From NCBI GenBank assembly GCA_903970295.1, contig CAJCHQ010000287.1:1-10583 (forward strand): a DNA stretch of 10,583 nucleotides, given 5' to 3'. The stretch comes from Bryobacterales bacterium. Lineage in GTDB: Bacteria > Cyanobacteriota > Vampirovibrionia > Obscuribacterales > Obscuribacteraceae. This document shows, piece after piece, positions 1-5,956 of the stretch; position 1 is the first letter of the stretch; the number at the start of each line of letters is the position of its first letter. The translations under genes and the position numbers were made by a program. Below the pieces are notes generated by a model. It saw nothing but the letters and a program-made list of their open reading frames with translations. It was not told the origin of the DNA and did no database searches.

Positions 1-473
1 TAGCGAGCTGCTGCTCCGGAAAGCCCCGCGAATTGCAGTAGATATGCGACTTCGAATCGGCGGTCAGCTATTAGTGCGATCTGGCTTCTGAGCAGTTCTG
101 CTTCTTTCTCTTGAATTTTACTGATTTGTGCCGAAAGGAGATTTGCTCTCTCCAGGCACTCGTTGCGATTTGACAGAAGATCGTAACTCTGTTCGTAGGA
201 GTATTCGCTGACCGCAACCTCGATGCGCGCGCGTATCTGGTCTGCTTCTTGCAATGCCTGTAAGTTTTCGTCTTGGTAGCGCTGTTTGATTCTGACTGCT
301 GCCTCGAGGCTCGCGTCCAATTCAGCCATCAACCGGCGGAAGTCGCACGCGATCAGGGACAAAAGGAGATGCTTGGGGCTGACTGCGGCACTCTCGTCTG
401 CTACGGCCAGAAGCCGCGCTACTCGAAGAATCTCATCAATTTCCGGCGAATGGCTGACGGGAGTTCCAGGCAT
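1..473 (-). CDS. Partial Clp-N-domain-like protein with coiled coil (C-terminus outside window)
   Basis: The minus strand is open from an ATG at 473 to the left edge (157 codons, no stop), so the gene is cut by the window. An AGGA about 8 bases upstream of the ATG supports the start. Residues 11-41 read like one Clp N-domain repeat: a helix of small and hydrophobic residues, then VSPKHLLLSLI, which matches the V-x-P-x-HLLL-x-L signature of ClpA/B/C N-domains. Residues 55-145 are charged, heptad-like helix and probably coiled coil; the segments around 84-110 and 133-148 faintly resemble UVR motifs of ClpC/UvrB. No Walker motif appears in the visible part, so it may be a ClpC-like ATPase whose AAA+ modules lie outside, or an N-domain-only adaptor. 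The divergent neighbour is an SGNH hydrolase. The gene call is secure; the family call is moderate. Confidence 0.7.
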   Translation of the reverse strand, partial: MPGTPVSHSPEIDEILRVARLLAVADESAAVSPKHLLLSLIACDFRRLMAELDASLEAAVRIKQRYQDENLQALQEADQIRARIEVAVSEYSYEQSYDLLSNRNECLERANLLSAQISKIQEKEAELLRSQIALIADRRFEVAYLLQFAGLSGAAAR

Positions 474-515
474 GGGCGATGTCCTGTTCAGTTACCAGTC
501 TGCTCGAATGTTGCT

Positions 516-523
516 ATTATAAT
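516..523. promoter_or_regulatory. Palindromic -10-like element between divergent genes
   Basis: The octamer ATTATAAT is its own reverse complement, so a perfect TATAAT is present on both strands (518-523 on plus, 521-516 on minus). It lies in the 114-bp gap between the Clp-N-like gene and the SGNH hydrolase. The implied leaders are about 36 nt on the minus side and about 58 nt on the plus side. No good -35 box is visible in either direction, so bidirectional use is an inference. Confidence 0.4.
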
Positions 524-587
524 CGATGAAGTAAAGGTGCAACTCTTAAGATACGCCGACTCGTCAGCAGGTGGAGAGCCAGGTCGA

Positions 588-1319
588 ATGGAAGTTCCAA
601 CCGCTTATGTAAGTGTCGGCGACTCAATGAGCATCGATAAATACCCGTTTTACGAATTGAGTCAAACCGATCCGGGCGTCTCGAAAGCGGTGGGCGCCGC
701 TTCTTTGTTGTTTCAGAATAATGCAAAGTTATGGCCCGAGTTCGAGGGCTGCGATCTTGCAGCCACACATCCAGATATTCAATATTTTTGTCTGGCTGAA
801 GACGGTGCTACTACATTCGATTTTTTAGAATCTGAAGTGTTCAGCCTGCTGAAAGAGTATCAAAAAGAGCCAATCATCGTCACTTTGACTCTCGGTGGTA
901 ACGACATTTTGCAATTGATCAATCGCTCGGAAAGAGACTTATCTAAAGATTTTGGCAATGTCTGCTTGCTCTACGATCGAGTGATCGATCTGTTGTCCGA
1001 GACTTTCCCGCGAGCTGTTTATATTTTGAACTCAGTTTATGATCCTACCGATGGATCCGGTGTCTTGCCAGGCTTGGCGGACTTTGCGGATCGCTTGATT
1101 TGGCTTCATCGCTTGAACGAGCACATTAAAGCGAATGCGCAAACAAACAGCGCGCTATTTGCAGATGTATATCAGCATTTTCTGGGCCATGGGCTCTCAG
1201 CCCCTCTCGACGAACGTTGGTATTGGGCGCCAAATCCGATCGAACCTTCGGCGCGCGGAGCCAGTGAGATAAGACGATTGTGGTTGGAAGCATTGCGATC
1301 TGTAGAGATCGTCCCGTGA
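588..1319 (+). CDS. SGNH/GDSL-family hydrolase with atypical block V
   Basis: A 243-residue protein. Block I is YVSVGDSMS, with the nucleophile Ser13. Block III is LGGNDIL, with oxyanion Gly104 and Asn105. The C-terminal helix begins with PSARGASEIRRLW, as in block V of esterases and lipases of this superfamily. The usual D-x-x-H of block V reads N216-x-x-E219, so the Asp/His pair that activates the serine is not in its usual place. The reading frame is open back to 273, but the ATG at 588 is preferred: it has GGAG/AGG upstream, starts three residues before the first strand, and avoids overlap with the divergent gene. No signal peptide is visible, so a cytoplasmic location is likely. The substrate cannot be told. 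The stop overlaps a GTG start of a small downstream ORF. The family is confident; catalytic activity is uncertain. Confidence 0.82.
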   Translation: MEVPTAYVSVGDSMSIDKYPFYELSQTDPGVSKAVGAASLLFQNNAKLWPEFEGCDLAATHPDIQYFCLAEDGATTFDFLESEVFSLLKEYQKEPIIVTLTLGGNDILQLINRSERDLSKDFGNVCLLYDRVIDLLSETFPRAVYILNSVYDPTDGSGVLPGLADFADRLIWLHRLNEHIKANAQTNSALFADVYQHFLGHGLSAPLDERWYWAPNPIEPSARGASEIRRLWLEALRSVEIVP

Positions 1320-1561
1320 AGCGAATTGAGTTAGCGTATAAGGCACTACAAATTGGTTTGTCGTTGCTACTTTTATTTGTCTCCACCCTGTCGTTAGCCG
1401 GATTTTTTAGTTCCTTAGACCAGGTGTGCGAGCTGCTTAGTCGGCCCTCACATTGGATCAGATCACTTGCCTGTTCTAGTCGAATTGTCGCTCTAAAAAG
1501 GACGGCAACTAGTTTGCCTTTTTTACTCGAAAATTTCATTGATCTAGGTCGCGTCGAGTGA
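1316..1561 (+). CDS. Small putative membrane protein, 81 aa
   Basis: I do not recognise this ORF. Its likely GTG start sits in a GTGA overlap with the stop of the SGNH hydrolase, the usual geometry of translational coupling; a longer version from 1280 would overlap the hydrolase more and has no better ribosome site. Residues 10-31 form one strongly hydrophobic stretch (LQIGLSLLLLF and onward), consistent with a single transmembrane helix. The rest is basic and Ser/Cys-containing, with no recognised motif. It could be a small membrane partner of the hydrolase or non-coding sequence that happens to be open. Nothing in another frame or on the other strand is more convincing here. Confidence 0.35.
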   Translation: MKRIELAYKALQIGLSLLLLFVSTLSLAGFFSSLDQVCELLSRPSHWIRSLACSSRIVALKRTATSLPFLLENFIDLGRVE

Positions 1562-1626
1562 ATATTGCTGCATATTGGTTGCTGGCGATTTTATCTGCTA
1601 GTTTGGTGACTGGCTCGAACCTTTAA
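1558..1626 (+). CDS. Very small hydrophobic ORF, 22 aa
   Basis: A GTG at 1558 overlaps the stop of the preceding ORF as GTGA, repeating the joint at 1316-1319. The peptide is almost entirely hydrophobic (AAYWLLAILSASLV), like a transmembrane or signal-type helix, and ends at TAA 1624-1626. It may be a coupled micropeptide, the broken start of a decayed exported protein, or chance. Confidence 0.2.
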   Translation: MNIAAYWLLAILSASLVTGSNL

Positions 1627-1654
1627 TCGTCCGGAGATCGCACGGTTGGTGCCC

Positions 1655-1672
1655 GTGTCACATTCATGACAC
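1655..1672. promoter_or_regulatory. 18-bp inverted repeat upstream of the esterase, possible operator
   Basis: The sequence GTGTCA-N6-TGACAC is a perfect 6-bp inverted repeat with a 6-bp spacer. It is centred about 60 bp before the GTG start of the alpha/beta hydrolase. The arm and spacer geometry is typical of dimeric helix-turn-helix regulators. No regulator gene is adjacent, so the assignment is inference. Confidence 0.3.
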
Positions 1673-1724
1673 ATTCGTTAGCTAAGCTCTTGGTAGTCAT
1701 TTAGTCACGACTGCTCCAAAGATT

Positions 1725-2867
1725 GTGAGAACAGAAGAGGCCTACCTGCTCAAGAGTGTAAGCGTTGACGGAACATCGGACGACGGTGTTCACAGTCAGC
1801 TTAATCTTGTTAGCCTGTCCGTCGGCAACGATTCAAAACCGCAGAGTGCCACAACCAGAACTGCCAACGCTACTGGTGCCGAAGCCGCCAGTGCTGACGC
1901 GCCGGAGAATGCGTCCGTTGATCGGACACAACACCTTCAGTCAGATGGCAACGACCGCGAGTTTGAGCTGCACCTGCCGCGCGGTTATGACGGGAAGTCG
2001 CCGATTCCCGTTGTCTACATGCTGCACGGGCTGACCGAAAATATGGACATGATGCGCCAGTATTCGCATATGGATCAGGTTGCCGATCAGAAGGGCTTTG
2101 CCGTTGTTTACCTTCAAGCCTTACCGCAGCGTTTTCCCGGAACTCTGGGGCTTTACCACGAAAACTCCTGGAATCTGGATCACGGAACACTCACTCCAAA
2201 AGACCCTCATTATGACGATCTTGACTATTTGAAAGCAGTGAAAGCCCAGGTTGGAAGTCAAGTCAATGTCGATCAGCATCGCCAGTATCTAGTTGGCTTC
2301 TCGGAGGGCGGAGAGGCCGCCCAATACATCGCCCACGAGCTACCCAAGACTTTCGCCGGAGTGGGCACTGTTCATAGCACTCTACTTAAATCAGATCCAC
2401 GGCCTGTGAGCGGTGATCCGACGGCAATGATTTCAGTCCTAGGCAATGACGATAACGTTTTGCCTCTCGACGGAGGTCACGGCTGGGCTTCTGAAGGTTC
2501 TTTGCTCAAGGGTTTTACGACGATTACCGTCGGCAAAATTTCGCAGTCGCAACCATTGGCGCAGGCTCCGGCTTGGGCGGCAGCTGATGGTGATAATAAA
2601 GAGACACAGCGGAGGGAAAACAACGAAGATGTCACTGACTTCACCGGTGGTGCTGCCCCCGTCGAGCAGATTGTGCGTCTGGCGCATCTTAAAAATGGGC
2701 ATTGGCAAGGCGGTCAGCACGCCTGGGATGGCGGCAATGGGGGCTGGTCAGCCGTACCGGACCCGGACTTGATTCAGCGCATTTCCAAGTGGGCACGTCA
2801 GCCGGATCCGGATTTCGATACAAGTGAGGTCGTGATCGATTTCCTGTCGAAATTTTCTAAGCCGTGA
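1725..2867 (+). CDS. PHB-depolymerase/LpqC-like alpha/beta-hydrolase (esterase)
   Basis: A 380-residue protein. Residues 79-105 are the start of an alpha/beta-hydrolase fold in the style of COG3509 esterases (poly(3-hydroxybutyrate) depolymerase, feruloyl esterase, LpqC): ELHLPRGYDG, then VVYMLHGLTEN with the oxyanion HG. The nucleophile elbow is GFSEGG with Ser193. The acid is probably Asp242 or Asp243 in LGNDDNVLP, matching the H-G-x-x-D-x-x-V-P element of the family. The catalytic His is His332 in GGQHAWDGG, matching the family's GGxHxWPGG. The triad is therefore complete. Residues 1-75 are Ser/Thr/Ala/Asn-rich low complexity with no signal peptide. An in-frame TAA at 1683-1685 precedes the GTG at 1725 with no other start between; the ribosome site is weak. 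The natural substrate (polyester, feruloyl ester or other) is not determined. Confidence 0.82.
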   Translation: MRTEEAYLLKSVSVDGTSDDGVHSQLNLVSLSVGNDSKPQSATTRTANATGAEAASADAPENASVDRTQHLQSDGNDREFELHLPRGYDGKSPIPVVYMLHGLTENMDMMRQYSHMDQVADQKGFAVVYLQALPQRFPGTLGLYHENSWNLDHGTLTPKDPHYDDLDYLKAVKAQVGSQVNVDQHRQYLVGFSEGGEAAQYIAHELPKTFAGVGTVHSTLLKSDPRPVSGDPTAMISVLGNDDNVLPLDGGHGWASEGSLLKGFTTITVGKISQSQPLAQAPAWAAADGDNKETQRRENNEDVTDFTGGAAPVEQIVRLAHLKNGHWQGGQHAWDGGNGGWSAVPDPDLIQRISKWARQPDPDFDTSEVVIDFLSKFSKP

Positions 2868-2883
2868 TGCAATGAGGTCAGTG

Positions 2884-4110
2884 TCAAGCAACGACGAGAT
2901 TGCCGCAGTGACTGGTGAAGACGTTTGAGCCGGGTTCAACAGGTGAATACCAGCCTGATACGCGCAGAAAATCATCAACGTCCAATCTTTTTTGAGCGCA
3001 ATGATGAAAGACAAAACAGGCCGAGTCCAGGTTGAGCACTTTTGCATTGACCAGGTATTTAAGACGAGCGGCGTTGTGCAAAAGATTGTCGTCGATATCG
3101 GTGCCGGGTGGTAGTAATTTGACCAACACGGTGCTATTGTCCAACGCTTTCGAGCGTAGCGATTTTAAATCGCGAGATGATAAAGCCCCAACTGTTTCTA
3201 AGAATCCGGCGAGCGAAAGTTTGCTCTCTTGTGCTGCTCGTGCACCACGACCGCTGTCGATCGCAGCCCTAATCGGAATGCCTTTTTGGTGCGCTTGTGC
3301 AAGCGCGTTGATCGCCTCGTCCAGTGAAATCTCTTCATTCCCTAGCATCCGCTGAAGCTCCACTGCCGCACTCAAACTTGCTGGCCTGACTAGATTGAAA
3401 ACGGTCAATATGTCGCCAAGTCTGCGCCGATTATTGTTAGCTACTTCCAGAGCCATTTTTATGTCGTCTCGCGAAATCACTTCGGCTAAAACGAGCAGTT
3501 CACCAAGTCTTGGTTTGCGGGGCAATTCCACAGTGTTGCGATCGGAATTCGGTGGGCTGACTTTGCTGTGCGACAAACGCATCGAGTCTATTGCATCTTC
3601 GCGACTGATCTTGTCGACGCGCAGAAGCGACTGCACTTCGAGCGCCATTTGCAGGCAATTGCGCGTAATCAATTGTCGAAAGATCAGGGTCAGTCCCAGC
3701 GGTAAACTAGTTGCGCCAACGAATCTGAGCGCCGATGCCAAACCTTCTGTGGACACGCAAGCAGAGGCCACAAGCAGATCGCCCAATTTGTTCGAGTCGC
3801 CATCTGGACGGCTCAACTTAGTGCCCAGGAACATTAACGCCGTCTCAAGCGTAACGCCCGACCAGCTAACGAGGGTAAGCGCCATAATTGCGAGCACTGG
3901 ATTGAGTTCTTCGTCTCTGACCGCAGATTGCGCCTGAATCAACGACCGTAGCTCGTTTTTCGTAATATGACCGCGCTGACACAGCACCAATCCAAGCGGC
4001 AGTCCCATTTCTCTGGATGCGCTCATAGCGGCGTCCAGCTGGTCGGTATTGGCCCAGCCAAGCTCTAAAGCGATTGTTCCGAATTGGTCAAATGAGCTTC
4101 CGCTAACCAA
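2884..4110 (-). CDS. Protein with four tandem GspE-N/MshEN-like repeats
   Basis: A 408-residue protein with no signal peptide, no transmembrane helix and no Walker motif. It consists of four related units at about residues 8-97, 108-180, 201-275 and 299-388. Each has a first half like LGDLLVxAxxIS-xxxLxxAL and a second half of the same type (PLGLxL-x4-LI-x4-L), followed by EIS-x-DEAIxAL. Clear examples are KLGDLLVASACVS (108-120), RLGELLVLAEVIS (201-213) and RRLGDILTVFNLV (229-241). This pattern matches the N-terminal domain of GspE/PilB ATPases (MshEN), which in some proteins binds cyclic di-GMP, but the ATPase is absent. A scaffold or ligand-binding role is inference. The start is a TTG at 4110 with GAGG about 9 bases upstream; an in-frame stop follows shortly upstream. 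It ends 16 bp from the convergent esterase and lies 152 bp after cobB on the same strand. Confidence 0.75.
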   Translation of the reverse strand: MVSGSSFDQFGTIALELGWANTDQLDAAMSASREMGLPLGLVLCQRGHITKNELRSLIQAQSAVRDEELNPVLAIMALTLVSWSGVTLETALMFLGTKLSRPDGDSNKLGDLLVASACVSTEGLASALRFVGATSLPLGLTLIFRQLITRNCLQMALEVQSLLRVDKISREDAIDSMRLSHSKVSPPNSDRNTVELPRKPRLGELLVLAEVISRDDIKMALEVANNNRRRLGDILTVFNLVRPASLSAAVELQRMLGNEEISLDEAINALAQAHQKGIPIRAAIDSGRGARAAQESKLSLAGFLETVGALSSRDLKSLRSKALDNSTVLVKLLPPGTDIDDNLLHNAARLKYLVNAKVLNLDSACFVFHHCAQKRLDVDDFLRVSGWYSPVEPGSNVFTSHCGNLVVA

Positions 4111-4241
4111 GCAGTCGTGCCTCTTTGTAACGTCCCAAAGATACCGCGTAATCGTCGTTTAGCCCAGAAATCCATGCGATTCTGGTTCACATTTCATGTT
4201 TTGGCCAGAACGGTACTGAAAAATCGGCACTTCGGTATGAC

Positions 4242-4255
4242 TTAGTTTCAACTAA
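4242..4255. repeat. Short inverted repeat after the sirtuin gene
   Basis: TTAGTT-TC-AACTAA is a perfect 6-bp inverted repeat with a 2-base centre, 7 bp beyond the sirtuin stop. It lacks the GC-rich stem and T-tract of an intrinsic terminator. It could be an operator for the downstream repeat-protein gene or have no role. A second inverted repeat, CCAGAA-N10-TTCTGG at 4164-4185, lies in the same gap, closer to that gene. Confidence 0.2.
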
Positions 4256-4262
4256 TGGTCTT

Positions 4263-5012
4263 CTAATTAACTCGAATGTTTTCACCCAGCAACTGAGGCA
4301 ATATGACTTCTGCCGGGCCCAGCAGCTCTTGATCGAATTCTGATTGGTGATGAGTTGTTGATTCCATGTTGATCAAGATTGTGCGCGCACCAGCATATTT
4401 CGCCCAGCGCACAAAGTCGCACGCAGGAGATACCGTGCCCGAAGTTCCGATTGCCAGAAACAGATCGCAATCTCTCAAGGCGCGCTTGGAGAGCCAACTC
4501 GCCTCATCGGGGATAGCCTCACCAAAGAAAACGATGCCCGGACGCAAGGGGCTACCGCAAATGGTGCACAGCGGTAAAACTGCAACGTGACTTTCGTGAT
4601 CGGTATATGGTTCAGCTGTGCACTTTTCGTTGCTGCATTTGGTCTTGAAGACAGTACCATGCATTTCGATTACGTTTTGACTGCCGGCGCGCTGGTGCAG
4701 CCCGTCGATGTTTTGCGTGATCAGTGTGAAGCGATTGCTGCTGCCGAGTTTCTTTTGGCATTCAGCAAGTGCTAGGTGCGCGGCGTTGGGACTGCTCGCT
4801 AGAACAGTGGTGCGAAACGAACCGAAAAACTGCCAGGCTGCGTGCGGCTCCGTCTTCAGGATAGAGACGTCCGATACTCGCGCTGTATCACCTTCCGTCC
4901 ATAAACCATTTGCGCCTCTGTAGGTTCTCAGTCCCGATGCCGCCGAAATTCCAGCGCCAGTGAGGACGACAATATTTTTATATGTGCTCAGTGATAGTGG
5001 GCGGACATTCAT
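4263..5012 (-). CDS. cobB: CobB-type sirtuin, NAD-dependent protein deacylase
   Basis: A 249-residue sirtuin of normal bacterial length. It removes acyl groups from lysines, consuming NAD+ and giving nicotinamide and O-acyl-ADP-ribose. Visible motifs: TGAGISAASG (18-27) and LRTYRGANGLW (28-38) for NAD binding, TQNIDGLH (99-106), the catalytic base His118 in MHG, a zinc ribbon from Cys126, Cys131, Cys149 and Cys152, RPGIVFFGE (157-165), GTSGTVSPA (189-197) and INMES (214-218). By recalled alignment with E. coli CobB, the acyl-pocket Arg is kept (Arg67 in FFGSFR) but the neighbouring Tyr is Gly64, which could alter acyl-chain preference. The ATG at 5012 has AGGA about 12 bases upstream. It follows the Uma2 gene by 24 bp, so co-transcription is likely. 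No signal peptide; cytoplasmic. Confidence 0.93.
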   Translation of the reverse strand: MNVRPLSLSTYKNIVVLTGAGISAASGLRTYRGANGLWTEGDTARVSDVSILKTEPHAAWQFFGSFRTTVLASSPNAAHLALAECQKKLGSSNRFTLITQNIDGLHQRAGSQNVIEMHGTVFKTKCSNEKCTAEPYTDHESHVAVLPLCTICGSPLRPGIVFFGEAIPDEASWLSKRALRDCDLFLAIGTSGTVSPACDFVRWAKYAGARTILINMESTTHHQSEFDQELLGPAEVILPQLLGENIRVN

Positions 5013-5036
5013 TGGCAGATTGTGTCCTAATGCATC

Positions 5037-5645
5037 TCAGGCAAGCTCGTACTCTTCTTCAGATTCCTCTATCAATGGTGACAGTACAGTGTCTGCGTAG
5101 ATTGCATTGACAGCAATTTGCAATGGTGTGGTCAACGATTCGAGAGACAATTCGTCTTTGCCGCGCAGAATTTCAATTCTCCACTCGTGGTCGTTATTGA
5201 TTCTGTGGACTTCGATCTGCTGCCTGTCTTGGTAAACGATCAGGTACTCTCGAAGACTAGGTATTTTTCTGTAAGCAATTGATTTTTCACGACGATCTAC
5301 TTGTTTCGTTGAGGGCGACAGTATTTCAACTATCAGTAGCGGAGATTGTTTAAAAACGCTTCTAGCTTCGAAGGGTTCGCATGTGACCATGATATCGGGG
5401 TAGTAAAAACTGTTCGCGACCTGCACATGCAGTTTCATATCGTTCATATACACATGGCAGCCGCTACCGCGAAGGTGAGAATGCAAGAGCGCAAAAAAGT
5501 TTCCGCAGATAACATTGTGCGAATCGGTGGTTCCAGTCATGACAAAAATCTGACCGTCGATGAATTCATGACGGACATCCGAGCGCTCTTCGAGTTGAAG
5601 GTATTGCTCGACGCTCAATCTTTCAATTCTATCTGGTTGCGACAC
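5037..5645 (-). CDS. Uma2 family endonuclease (DUF820, PD-(D/E)XK fold)
   Basis: A 202-residue protein of typical length for Uma2 (PF05685), a restriction-endonuclease-fold family especially abundant in cyanobacteria and of unknown cellular role. The N-terminus has the family signature, with the start of the catalytic core at RHEFIDGQIFVMTG (25-38). The nuclease site is Asp84 in YYPDIMV, Glu107 in LLIVEILSPST and Lys121 in REKSIAYRKI, followed by the family's SLREYLIVYQDRQQIEVHR element. All expected acidic residues and the lysine are present, so it looks intact. The C-terminus is acidic. The start is a GTG at 5645 with AGGGA about 9 bases upstream. A TATAAT lies 31 bases further upstream. 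It is the first gene of a likely two-gene transcript with cobB. No partner methylase is seen, which argues against a classical restriction system. Confidence 0.92.
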   Translation of the reverse strand: MSQPDRIERLSVEQYLQLEERSDVRHEFIDGQIFVMTGTTDSHNVICGNFFALLHSHLRGSGCHVYMNDMKLHVQVANSFYYPDIMVTCEPFEARSVFKQSPLLIVEILSPSTKQVDRREKSIAYRKIPSLREYLIVYQDRQQIEVHRINNDHEWRIEILRGKDELSLESLTTPLQIAVNAIYADTVLSPLIEESEEEYELA

Positions 5646-5675
5646 GTTCTTTCGTCCCTGCGGCTAACAAATCAT

Positions 5676-5704
5676 ATTATAACTTTCACTCAACCGATTG
5701 TGCT
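5676..5704 (-). promoter_or_regulatory. Candidate promoter of the Uma2-cobB transcript
   Basis: On the minus strand a perfect TATAAT (5681-5676) lies 17 bases downstream of AGCACA (5704-5699), which shares its last three bases with the TTGACA consensus. The predicted transcript start is near 5669, giving a leader of about 24 nt that contains the AGGGA ribosome site of the Uma2 gene. Confidence 0.45.
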
Positions 5705-5956
5705 GGTTCCGCTGGCGTTGTTTCAGATTTACTGCGTGTCTCAATGGCATCCATCATTTTCTCCAGTCTGGCAATTGCTTCAATTATATTTCCGAGTATT
5801 TGTCTTAAAACCGTGACGTTTTCTTGGTCGGATTTGATTATCAGTTTCAGCCAGAAAATCTATCATCTCATCGCGTGTTGGACTGGCCGTGAGAGACTTT
5901 TGCAGCGCAGCAGAGACCAGTAGTGTCTCGCAGCCATGCAGGTTGCGAATTCTCAA
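5686..5956 (-). pseudogene. Possible frameshifted small coiled-coil ORF after the SRPBCC relic
   Basis: This 307-bp stretch between the SRPBCC relic and the Uma2 gene has no intact gene, but two minus-strand frames look like pieces of one protein. Frame A can start at TTG 5956, overlapping the SRPBCC stop as TTGA; it reads as helical (GCETLLVSAALQ, then TRDEMIDFLAETD) before turning basic and stopping at 5780. Frame B, open from 5859 to 5686 with no ATG near its beginning, reads as amphipathic helix (VTVLRQILGNIIEAIARLEK) with an acidic Pro/Ser tail. A single +1 shift in the 5783-5859 overlap would join them. Both halves look protein-like and the combined product would be about 90 residues. 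I know no family for it, and chance cannot be excluded. Confidence 0.3.

Noticed and set aside
273..587. Upstream extension of the SGNH gene
   Set aside because: The extension is antisense to the Clp-N-like gene, has no SGNH-like content, and ATG 588 has a proper ribosome site.
1126..1539. Minus-strand open frame (137 codons) across the end of the SGNH gene
   Set aside because: It overlaps the conserved block V of the SGNH gene, and its translation shows no family features.
3395..3937. Long plus-strand open frame (180 codons) inside the repeat protein gene
   Set aside because: It is antisense to a gene with clear repeat homology, its product is Ser/Arg/Leu-rich without domains, and it has no ribosome site of note.
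4263..5645. Uma2 plus sirtuin as a defence system of the SIR2-nuclease type
   Set aside because: The sirtuin has the zinc ribbon, catalytic His and length of a normal CobB deacylase rather than a defence SIR2 NADase domain, and no other defence gene is nearby.
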